DNA of 19,039 bases from positions 1 through 19,039 of the forward strand of contig JBBCJT010000188.1 of NCBI GenBank assembly GCA_037190665.1, written 5' to 3'. The DNA is from JBBCJT01 sp037190665 (GTDB lineage: Bacteria; Pseudomonadota; Alphaproteobacteria; Acetobacterales; Acetobacteraceae). The stretch's first letter is position 1. Every line of letters begins with the position of its first letter. The notes under the pieces were generated by a model. It worked only from the letters and a program-made list of their open reading frames with translations. It did not search any database and had not been told where the DNA came from. Below are positions 13,206 through 19,039 of this stretch, piece after piece. The translations under genes were made by a program, and so were the position numbers.

Positions 13206-14003
13206 ATGAGCGACACCGCCGCGACCGAACTGAACCGCCTGCTCGCGATCATGGTGCGGCTGCGCGCCCCGGACGGCTGCCCGTGGGACCGCGTGCAGGA
13301 CTTCGCCTCCATCGCGCCCTACACGATCGAGGAAGCCTACGAAGTCGCCGACGCCATCGGCCGCGGCGACCGTGCGGCGCTGCTGGACGAACTGGGCGAC
13401 CTGCTGTTCCAAGTCGTCTACCACGCCCGCATGGCGGAGGAGGAAGGCAGCTTCGCCTTCGCCGACATCGCGCGCACCATCGCCGACAAGATGGTCCGCC
13501 GCCATCCGCACGTGTTCGGCGATGCGGCGGAACGCGATACCGCGCAGCAGACCGTCGCTTGGGAAGCGCAGAAGGCGCATGAGCGCGCCGCGCGGGCGGA
13601 AAGCGGCACGCTTGCCGGCATCCCCGTCGCGCTGCCCGCACTGACGCGCGCGGCCAAGCTGACCCGACGCGCAGCCCGTGTCGGCTTCGACTGGCCGGAT
13701 GCGGAAAGCGTGCTCGACAAGCTGACGGAGGAGACCGCCGAGCTGCGGGCCGAACTGCCGCAGGCGGATCGCGCGCGGCTCGCCGACGAGGTGGGGGATA
13801 TGCTGTTCGTGCTCGCCAATCTCGCCCGCAAGCTCGACCTTGACCCGGAAGCCTGCCTGCGCGGCGCGAACGCGAAGTTCGAGCGCCGCTTCGGCGCGGT
13901 GGAGGCGACGCTCGCCGCCGAGGGCCGTGCGCCGGCGGATGCGAGCCTGGATGAGATGGAAGCCGCCTGGCAGGCGGCGAAGCGCACCGAAGCCGCCCGG
14001 TAA
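13206..14003 (+). CDS. mazG: Nucleoside triphosphate pyrophosphohydrolase MazG
   Basis: The 265-residue protein hydrolyses (d)NTPs to monophosphates and pyrophosphate, a house-cleaning and stringent-response-related activity in the cytoplasm. It has the two tandem MazG domains of the long form. The first carries EEAYE (42-46) and ELGDLLF (62-68), so the Mg-binding set is Glu42/43/46, Glu62 and Asp65. The second carries EETAE (175-179) and DEVGDMLF (194-201). The opening PDGCPWD and the later KLTRRAARVGFDWPD segments are family hallmarks. The ATG at 13206 is preceded by GAGGGGG at good spacing; a further-upstream ATG at 13170 has no family support. It is followed after 58 bp by the metalloprotease gene. 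That spacer contains a slightly AT-rich TTTACGG...TTCTAG stretch, so co-transcription is uncertain. Confidence 0.95.
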   Translation: MSDTAATELNRLLAIMVRLRAPDGCPWDRVQDFASIAPYTIEEAYEVADAIGRGDRAALLDELGDLLFQVVYHARMAEEEGSFAFADIARTIADKMVRRHPHVFGDAAERDTAQQTVAWEAQKAHERAARAESGTLAGIPVALPALTRAAKLTRRAARVGFDWPDAESVLDKLTEETAELRAELPQADRARLADEVGDMLFVLANLARKLDLDPEACLRGANAKFERRFGAVEATLAAEGRAPADASLDEMEAAWQAAKRTEAAR

Positions 14004-14061
14004 CTCTTTACGGAGCCGATACCGCTTTCTAGCGTCACGCCCGCGCAACGAGGGCGGATGC

Positions 14062-15279
14062 ATGGCGGACCAGAACGGCAAGCGCTACCTGCGGGGCTAT
14101 ACGCGACACGGTTGCGTGCTGTGCGAGGTCCCCGGCCCCGCCGGCACCACCATCAAGCGCTCCGTCGGGATGGGCGGGGCGAACCAGCGCGACGACGTGC
14201 TGACGGTGCAGAAGCTGCTGAACGGCGTGCCCATCACCGCCGCCGCACCGCCGCTGAAACTGGCCGAGGACGGCTATATCGGCCCCAAGACCACGCAGGC
14301 GATCATCCGCTACCAGAAGGTGCGGCTGGGCTGGTCGGACGGGCGCGTCGATCCCGGCGGGCCGACGCTGGCGAAGCTCGTCACCGACAATGGCGGCAGC
14401 GCGACGCCCGCCGTGGGACCCGGCGCGGCGGGGCAGAGCCGCCCGGGCGGAGGCGCGGCAGCCCCCGCCTCCACCCCGCAGGAGACGCAGCGGCTGGCCC
14501 GTGCCATCGCGCAGATCCCGCGCGTGAAGAAGGCGATCGACCGCGCCCTGCTGCGGCTCGACGATGCGCAGAGCTTCTGCGACCGCGCGCGCGACGGGCG
14601 GATGGACGGCAGCGCGTTCGACCGGCTCGGCGAAGGCGCGTGGCTGATCTTCGCCAAGCATTTCGGCCTGCGCTTCGACCGCCCGGCCGACGGCGCGCGG
14701 GTGATCCCGCGCGTGCGCTCCGTCGTCTTCAGCATGAAGATGATCTACGCGCGCGGCACCAACGTTTTCGGTGGGCCGATCTGGGGCGCAAGCATCTATG
14801 CCGCGCGACCCGCGCCGCCCAACCACACCGACTGGATCGCCTTCACCCATACCGGCGGCTGGCACCAGGGCGGCGTGACCAGCGACGGCATGCGCGAGGA
14901 CACGATCTTCTTCTGCGAGGGCATGGATGGCGGGCACGACGACCTGTACCTGCAGACCACCGTGCACGAGCTGGCGCATTTCGTCGGGGACGTGAATCCG
15001 CCGACCAACATCACGGACATCGCCTATCTGGACGAGGAGGACAAATACAACGGCATGACCTCCACCCAGCGCCTGCGCAACGCGGACAGCTACGCGAACT
15101 ATGTCTGCGACTTCACTCTCGGCACGGTGCGGCTGGAGGAGCTGCGCGGCCCGAACGGCGCCTTCCTCAACGAACCCTGGGTGAAGGCCGATGGCAGCAT
15201 CGAGAAGGGCGCGGAGAGCGGCATGCCCGCGACGCCGACGCGCCCGGGCATCCAGCCGCCGCGCTTCGGGGCGCGCTGA
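14062..15279 (+). CDS. Peptidoglycan-binding-domain zinc metalloprotease, aspzincin (M35/Lys-MEP)-like
   Basis: The 405-residue protein has three parts. Residues about 41-107 form a PG_binding_1-type helical domain (VLTVQKLLN...LAEDGYIGPKTTQAIIRYQK pattern). A Gly/Pro/Ala linker spans about 110-140. The catalytic domain contains TTVHELAHFVGD, with zinc ligands His302 and His306 and base Glu303. About 35 residues later comes NADSYANY, where Asp342 would be the third ligand of an aspzincin as in peptidyl-Lys metalloendopeptidases. The N-terminus (MADQNGKRYL) shows no signal peptide, odd for a cell-wall-binding protease. The ATG at 14062 is preceded by AGGGCGG. It ends 12 bp before the convergent Na/Pi gene. 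A self-cleaving proenzyme, a type VI or contractile-injection cargo, or a lysis-released enzyme are all possible; none is shown. Confidence 0.78.
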   Translation: MADQNGKRYLRGYTRHGCVLCEVPGPAGTTIKRSVGMGGANQRDDVLTVQKLLNGVPITAAAPPLKLAEDGYIGPKTTQAIIRYQKVRLGWSDGRVDPGGPTLAKLVTDNGGSATPAVGPGAAGQSRPGGGAAAPASTPQETQRLARAIAQIPRVKKAIDRALLRLDDAQSFCDRARDGRMDGSAFDRLGEGAWLIFAKHFGLRFDRPADGARVIPRVRSVVFSMKMIYARGTNVFGGPIWGASIYAARPAPPNHTDWIAFTHTGGWHQGGVTSDGMREDTIFFCEGMDGGHDDLYLQTTVHELAHFVGDVNPPTNITDIAYLDEEDKYNGMTSTQRLRNADSYANYVCDFTLGTVRLEELRGPNGAFLNEPWVKADGSIEKGAESGMPATPTRPGIQPPRFGAR

Positions 15280-15291
15280 AACCCGGCAGCC

Positions 15292-16947
15292 CTACGACGT
15301 GCCGGCGGCCAGCCGCGAAGGCCGCAGCAATCCCTCGCGCTCCAGCAGCGGATAGGCGGTGGCGGCGAGGTGCGCGCCGATCCGCTTGAGGTCGCGCACC
15401 ACGTCCAGCTCGATGCCGCTGCCCTCCACCGCCGCCGGATCACCGTCCCGCAGCCGGGCGAGATGGCGCGCGTGCACCGAACGCTCCACGTCACGGAAGG
15501 ACTCCTTGTCCCCCACCAGCCGCTGCGCGGCGGCGGTGTCGGCGGAGATGAACACCGCCGCGGCGAGGTGAAGGCTGTCCGCCAGCAGCCGGTGCGCGGC
15601 GGTGATCTCGTCCACCGCGGCGCTGGGCAGCGGGATCGCGAGCCGCGTGCGCTTCAGCGCCAGCTCCATCAGGTTCTTGTCGAGGATGTCGCCCGCATGC
15701 TCGATGTTGATGGCGAAGCCGAGGATCTCCGCGAGCCGCTTCGCCTCCAGCTCCGTGAGCCCATCCTGGCTGACGGCGGCGAGGTAGCGGTGGATGGCCG
15801 CGTGCAGCGCGTCCAGTACGTCGTCGCGGCGGCCGATGGCCACGGCGCGGTCGCGGTCGCCATCGCGGAAGGCCGCCTCGCTGTCGTGCAGCATCGCCTC
15901 CAGCACGTCCGACATGCGCAGCGCCTCCCGCGCCGCGTTGGCGAGCGCGAGCGAGGGCATCCCCAGCGCGCCCTCGTCCAGGTAGCGCGGCGTGGACGGA
16001 TCGGCGGGATCGGCAAGCCGCGGCAGCCAGGCCGTCAGCCGTGCCGCAAGCCACGGCAGCAGCGGCAGGAACAGCAGCGCGGTGCCGAGATTGAACAGCA
16101 GGTGGAACATCGCCGCCGCCTGCCCCGCCCCGCCGACGGCACCGGGAAGGAATGCCGCCGCCGGCGCGATCAGCGGCACGGCGATGATCGCGCCGGCAAT
16201 CCGGTTCAGCACGTTGCCCAACGGCACCGCCATGCGCGAACGGTCCGGGCCCCAGGCGTCGAGCACCGGGTTGAGCGCGCTGCCGAGATTGGCCCCCAGC
16301 GTCATGGCGAAGGCCGAGGCCGGATCGAGCACGCCGCTGCCGGCGAGCCCCACGACCACGAGCATCGTCGCCACGGAGGAATGCGCCGCCCACGCGAGTA
16401 GCGCGCCGAACGCGGCGTCCAGCAGCAGGTCGCCGCTCGCCAGTCGCAGCATCTCCGAGACCGAGGCGGTCTCCGACGCATGCAGCACGGTCTGCGCCAT
16501 GAGGTGCAGCGACAGCAGCATCAACCCCAGCCCGATCGCCACGCGGCCAAGGTCGCGGGCGCGCGTGCGGCGGAAGCGGCGGAACACCACGACGCCGGCG
16601 AGCACCAGCACCGGGTAGAGCGCGGCGACGTCGAAGGACAGCGCCAGCACGATCATCGCGCTGCCCGCATTCGCCCCCAGCCCGACCGCAAGCGCGGAAG
16701 TGAGCGCGACGGCGCCCGAGGCGGCGAAGGCGGAGGCCATCATGATCGTGGCGGTACTGCTCTGCAGCGCGGCCGTGGCCAGCGTGCCCGCGACGGAGGC
16801 GGTCCAGCGGTTGCGCAGGTGGCGTGTCATCGCCGCGCGCAACTGGCTGCCGTAGGCGCGCATGACGCCCGAGTGGACCATGTGAAGGCCCCACAGCAGC
16901 AGCGCGACGGCGCCGGCGAGTTCGAGAATGACGCGACTTGCAGTCAT
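15292..16947 (-). CDS. Na/Pi cotransporter family protein with C-terminal PhoU-like domain
   Basis: The 551-residue protein has the duplicated core of the Na+/phosphate cotransporter (PNaS/NptA, YjbB-like) family: QSSTATIM at 62-69 with GANAGSA at 91-97, and the counterpart HSSVATML at 189-196 with GANLGSALNP at 218-227. About 8-9 membrane helices occupy residues 5-310. The rest (about 330-545) is a soluble all-helical region resembling PhoU, typical of the long bacterial form and probably cytoplasmic. It is expected to move inorganic phosphate across the inner membrane using sodium; some relatives export phosphate. ATG 16947 starts directly before the first helix, but its ribosome site is weak (GGAAAC), and an alternative ATG at 16986 would add 13 residues. 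A PHO-box-like sequence lies at 16967-16984. It follows the pirin gene on the same strand after 74 bp. Confidence 0.9.
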   Translation of the reverse strand: MTASRVILELAGAVALLLWGLHMVHSGVMRAYGSQLRAAMTRHLRNRWTASVAGTLATAALQSSTATIMMASAFAASGAVALTSALAVGLGANAGSAMIVLALSFDVAALYPVLVLAGVVVFRRFRRTRARDLGRVAIGLGLMLLSLHLMAQTVLHASETASVSEMLRLASGDLLLDAAFGALLAWAAHSSVATMLVVVGLAGSGVLDPASAFAMTLGANLGSALNPVLDAWGPDRSRMAVPLGNVLNRIAGAIIAVPLIAPAAAFLPGAVGGAGQAAAMFHLLFNLGTALLFLPLLPWLAARLTAWLPRLADPADPSTPRYLDEGALGMPSLALANAAREALRMSDVLEAMLHDSEAAFRDGDRDRAVAIGRRDDVLDALHAAIHRYLAAVSQDGLTELEAKRLAEILGFAINIEHAGDILDKNLMELALKRTRLAIPLPSAAVDEITAAHRLLADSLHLAAAVFISADTAAAQRLVGDKESFRDVERSVHARHLARLRDGDPAAVEGSGIELDVVRDLKRIGAHLAATAYPLLEREGLLRPSRLAAGTS

Positions 16948-16966
16948 GGCGCCGTAGTTTCCAGCG

Positions 16967-16984
16967 CTGTCATAAAACTGCAAC
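16967..16984 (+). promoter_or_regulatory. PHO-box-like sequence upstream of the Na/Pi cotransporter gene
   Basis: CTGTCATAAAACTGCAAC on the plus strand matches the enterobacterial PHO-box consensus (two 7-bp CTGTCA(T/C) direct repeats separated by 4 A/T-rich bases) at 16 of 18 positions. The first half-site and spacer are perfect; the second half-site has two mismatches. It is 20 bp upstream of the chosen Na/Pi start. Two caveats apply. It reads opposite to the gene it would control, and there is little room for a -10 element before that start codon. If translation began at 16986 it would lie within the coding region. Confidence 0.5.
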
Positions 16985-17021
16985 ATATCTCGCGTCACGG
17001 CCGCGGGAGGCCCGCCGAAAG

Positions 17022-17936
17022 CTACATGTCGGGCAGCGGGATAAACTCCGTCTCGCCCGGCACAGCGGCGAATCGGCCGGCGCGCCAGTCCTCCTTCGCC
17101 TGCTCGATCCGTTCCTTCGACGAGCTGACGAAGTTCCACCAGATGTGACGCGGGCCATCCATCGCCGCGCCGCCGAGGATCAGCACCCGGGCGGGCGACA
17201 GCGCGGTCAGCGACACGCGGTCGCCGGGGCGGAAGATCAGCAGCCGCCCCGCCTCCCACCGCTCGCCCGCGATCTGCACCGCGCCGTCGAGCACGAACAG
17301 CGCCCGCTCCTCGGTCTCGTGCGGCAGCGGCAGCTTCGCGCCTTCGGCGAGTTCCGCGTCCACGTAGAGCGTGTCCCACGGCACGGCGACCGGGCTGCGC
17401 GCGCCGCCGAAGCTGCCAATGATCACGCGCGCACGGCTGCCGCCATCGTCCAGCACCGGCAGCGTATCGGCGCCGTGGTGGAAGAAAGCGGGCTCCGTCT
17501 CCTCCACCGCGCGCGGCAGGGCGAACCAGGACTGGATGCCGTAGAGGCGCGACCCCGCCTCGCGTTCCGCCTGCGGCGTGCGTTCGGAATGCGCGATGCC
17601 GCGCCCGGCGGTCATCCAGTTCACCTCGCCGGGCCGGATCGCGATCTCCGTGCCGAGCCCGTCGCGGTGCATCACCGCGCCCTCGAACAGGTAGGTGACG
17701 GTGGCCAGCCCGATATGCGGATGCGGGCGCACATCCACGCCCTTGCCGCGCACGAATTCGCCCGGCCCCATCCGGTCGAGGAAGATGAACGGCCCGACCA
17801 GCCGCCGCTTCATAGACGGCAGGGCGCGCGCGACGCGGAAGCCGCCGATGTCGTGGCTGCGCGGCACGATCACCAGTTCCGGCCCGGCTTCCGGATGGGC
17901 GAGGCAGACGGGGTCTTCGGCGGGCAACCAGCTCAT
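17022..17936 (-). CDS. Pirin family protein
   Basis: This 304-residue double-cupin protein has the pirin metal site in its N-terminal cupin: His72 and His74 in PHPHIG, His116 and Glu118 in GIAHSE. These correspond to the Fe(II) ligands of human pirin and E. coli YhhW. The C-terminal cupin (about 185-275) lacks a comparable metal set, as usual. Bacterial pirins vary: some show quercetin 2,3-dioxygenase activity, others bind metabolic enzymes; the role here is unassigned. The terminal WWNFVSSSKERIEQAKEDW segment is also conserved in the family. ATG at 17934-17936 is preferred to an in-frame GTG at 17949-17951 because it gives the usual N-terminus, though neither has a strong ribosome site. It follows the 2OG oxygenase gene after 47 bp and precedes the Na/Pi gene on the same strand, so a minus-strand run is plausible. 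Confidence 0.92.
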   Translation of the reverse strand: MSWLPAEDPVCLAHPEAGPELVIVPRSHDIGGFRVARALPSMKRRLVGPFIFLDRMGPGEFVRGKGVDVRPHPHIGLATVTYLFEGAVMHRDGLGTEIAIRPGEVNWMTAGRGIAHSERTPQAEREAGSRLYGIQSWFALPRAVEETEPAFFHHGADTLPVLDDGGSRARVIIGSFGGARSPVAVPWDTLYVDAELAEGAKLPLPHETEERALFVLDGAVQIAGERWEAGRLLIFRPGDRVSLTALSPARVLILGGAAMDGPRHIWWNFVSSSKERIEQAKEDWRAGRFAAVPGETEFIPLPDM

Positions 17937-17983
17937 GCCGCCAGCCTGCACCCGCCGGGCGCGGGAACCAAGCGTGGCGATGG

Positions 17984-18664
17984 TCAGGCGGCGTCGTGGA
18001 AGATCAGCCCCAGCGTGTGCCGCCGCCCGGCGCGGATGCGGCTGACGCCGTGGCGCATCACCACGCGGTAGGTGCCGCGCGTGCCCTGCACCGGCCGTTG
18101 CGCGACCGCGAAGGCGACCGCATCGCCCTTGCCCAGCGGCACGACCGAGACGCGGGACTGCATGCGCGGGCGCTGCTCAGTCAGCACGAACTCGCCGCCC
18201 TCGAACTCCTCGCCCGGTGCGGAGAGCAGCACGGCCACCTGCAGCGGGAAGACGTGCTCCCCGTACAGGTCCTGATGCAGGCAGTTGTAGTCGCCGGGAC
18301 CGTAGCGCAGCAGCAGCGGCGTGGGCCGTGTTTGCCCGGCGGCGTGGCAGCGTGCGAGGAAATCGGCGTGGTCGGGCGGATAGCGCACGTCGATCCCCAT
18401 CGCCGCGTTCCAGAGATTGGCGATCGGTGCGAGCCGCGCATAGAGCCGGCCGCGCAGAGCGGCGAGGTCCTCGGGCAGCGGATAGGCGAAGTAGCGGTAC
18501 TCGCCCTGCCCGAAGCCGTGCCGCGCCATGACGATGGTGCTGCGGAAGCGCGCGGCATCGTCGTACATCGCGGCGATGGTGTCGCAGGCGTCGGGAGGGA
18601 TCAGCCCGGGCAGAACGGCCCAGCCCTGCGCGTCGAGATCGGCATCGGGGGCAGCATCGTTCAT
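17984..18664 (-). CDS. 2-oxoglutarate/Fe(II)-dependent dioxygenase
   Basis: This 226-residue soluble protein shows the jelly-roll iron triad HxD...H: His130 and Asp132 in CLHQDLYGEHVFPLQVA, and His205 in VMRHGVSR. The basic residues in AGRRHTLGL (Arg214/Arg215) probably bind the 2OG carboxylate. GGEFVLTEQRPR is the strand pair common to prolyl-hydroxylase-like and related bacterial oxygenases. These enzymes couple 2OG decarboxylation to hydroxylation or demethylation; the substrate is not deducible here. The start is uncertain: ATG 18664 or ATG 18673, three codons apart, both without a clear ribosome site. It lies upstream of pirin by 47 bp, so the two non-haem-iron/cupin proteins may be expressed together. 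Confidence 0.85.
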   Translation of the reverse strand: MNDAAPDADLDAQGWAVLPGLIPPDACDTIAAMYDDAARFRSTIVMARHGFGQGEYRYFAYPLPEDLAALRGRLYARLAPIANLWNAAMGIDVRYPPDHADFLARCHAAGQTRPTPLLLRYGPGDYNCLHQDLYGEHVFPLQVAVLLSAPGEEFEGGEFVLTEQRPRMQSRVSVVPLGKGDAVAFAVAQRPVQGTRGTYRVVMRHGVSRIRAGRRHTLGLIFHDAA

Positions 18665-18721
18665 GCACGCCATATGGGGCTACGCGACGCGGGGCGACAC
18701 TCCGGCCGTTGCGGTGGTGAA

Positions 18722-18742
18722 GTGCGGGGCAGCGCCCCGCGC
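18722..18742 (-). terminator. Hairpin directly after the ABC ATPase stop
   Basis: A 9-bp stem with one G-T wobble (core GCGGGGC and GCCCCGC around AGC) abuts the stop codon at 18743-18745 of the minus-strand ABC gene. The position suits a terminator or 3'-end stabiliser, but the following bases on the minus strand (ACTTCACCACC) are not T-rich, so it is not a textbook intrinsic terminator. Confidence 0.45.
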
Positions 18743-19039
18743 TCAGTCGATCCGCGGCGCGGCCTCCAGCAGCGCGCGCGTGTAGTCATGGCGCGGCGCG
18801 TCGAAGATGCGGTCGCGGTCGCCTTCCTCCACCAGCTTGCCGTGCTGCATCACCGCCACCCGGTCCGCGACCTCCTCCACCGCCGCGAGGTCGTGGGAGA
18901 CGAACAGGCAGGCGAAGCCACGCTCCTGCTGCAAGGTACGGAACAGAGTGAGGATCTGCTTCTGCACCGTCATGTCGAGCGCGCTGACGGGTTCATCCGC
19001 GACCACCAGCGCCGGATGGCGCACGATGGCGCGCGCGAT
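18743..19039 (-). CDS. ABC transporter ATP-binding protein, oligo/dipeptide (DppD/DppF) type, C-terminal part
   Basis: The frame is open to the window edge, so the N-terminus, including Walker A and probably the ABC signature, is missing. The last 98 residues contain RAI-x-RHPALVVADEPVSALD, with Walker B, catalytic Glu and D-loop. The H-loop follows in LFVSHDL, then VADRVAVMQHGKLVEEG and the terminal APRHDYTRALLEAAP. DEPVSALD and PxxDYTRALL are typical of peptide/nickel ABC ATPases of the DppD/DppF group, often present as two fused or paired ATPases that energise uptake of peptides or similar compounds. It could be the second half of a fused double ATPase; the sequence outside the window would tell. 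The GTG at 19022-19024 is internal. A hairpin follows the stop. Confidence 0.88.
   Translation of the reverse strand: MARAIVRHPALVVADEPVSALDMTVQKQILTLFRTLQQERGFACLFVSHDLAAVEEVADRVAVMQHGKLVEEGDRDRIFDAPRHDYTRALLEAAPRID

Noticed and set aside
14004..14061. Promoter between mazG and the second metalloprotease
   Set aside because: TTTACGG and TTCTAG are slightly promoter-like, but the spacing is short and the -10 match poor; I did not list it as a feature.

Overview
The window is very GC-rich with strong GC3 bias and is densely packed with genes. Most best relatives I recognise (3-hydroxybutyrate dehydrogenase beside a patatin-like hydrolase, PdxA, two-domain ferric-type ABC permease, MazG, pirin, Na/Pi cotransporter) point to an alphaproteobacterium. 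Rhodospirillales/Acetobacteraceae is my guess, from gene content and composition only. I see no rRNA, tRNA, CRISPR array, transposase or phage integrase.

Layout, left to right. (a) 1-529: 3' part of a periplasmic ABC substrate-binding protein. (b) 530-805: non-coding, with two identical perfect palindromes of the common intergenic REP-like type. (c) 806-3991: bdhA on the minus strand, divergent from a patatin-like hydrolase that is followed by pdxA. (d) 4002-7862: a polytopic membrane protein of unclear substrate (minus), a flavin reductase-like protein (plus) and a two-domain ferric-type ABC permease (plus). (e) 7872-9305: an FAD/NAD(P)-dependent oxidoreductase (minus). (f) 9378-15279: the least ordinary part. 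It holds a possible 52-aa protein, then a tight three-gene minus-strand operon. In transcription order this encodes a 540-aa protein built of 31-residue tandem repeats, a metzincin-type metalloprotease, and a HEAT-like protein of unknown function. Divergent from it lie mazG and a second zinc metalloprotease with a peptidoglycan-binding-type domain and an aspzincin-like active site. (g) 15292-19039: a minus-strand run of a Na/Pi cotransporter-PhoU-like protein, pirin, a 2OG-Fe(II) dioxygenase, and the 3' end of a peptide-type ABC ATPase.

How they fit together. BdhA and the patatin-like protein plausibly act in polyhydroxybutyrate or lipid turnover. PdxA, MazG and pirin look like ordinary housekeeping genes. 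The Na/Pi gene has a good PHO-box-like sequence just upstream, suggesting phosphate control, although its orientation and spacing are not canonical. The best candidate for an undescribed system is the repeat protein-metzincin-HEAT operon. The second metalloprotease nearby also lacks a recognisable signal peptide. A surface-displayed, or non-classically exported, protease module is one reading; this is inference from architecture and context, not shown by the sequence.
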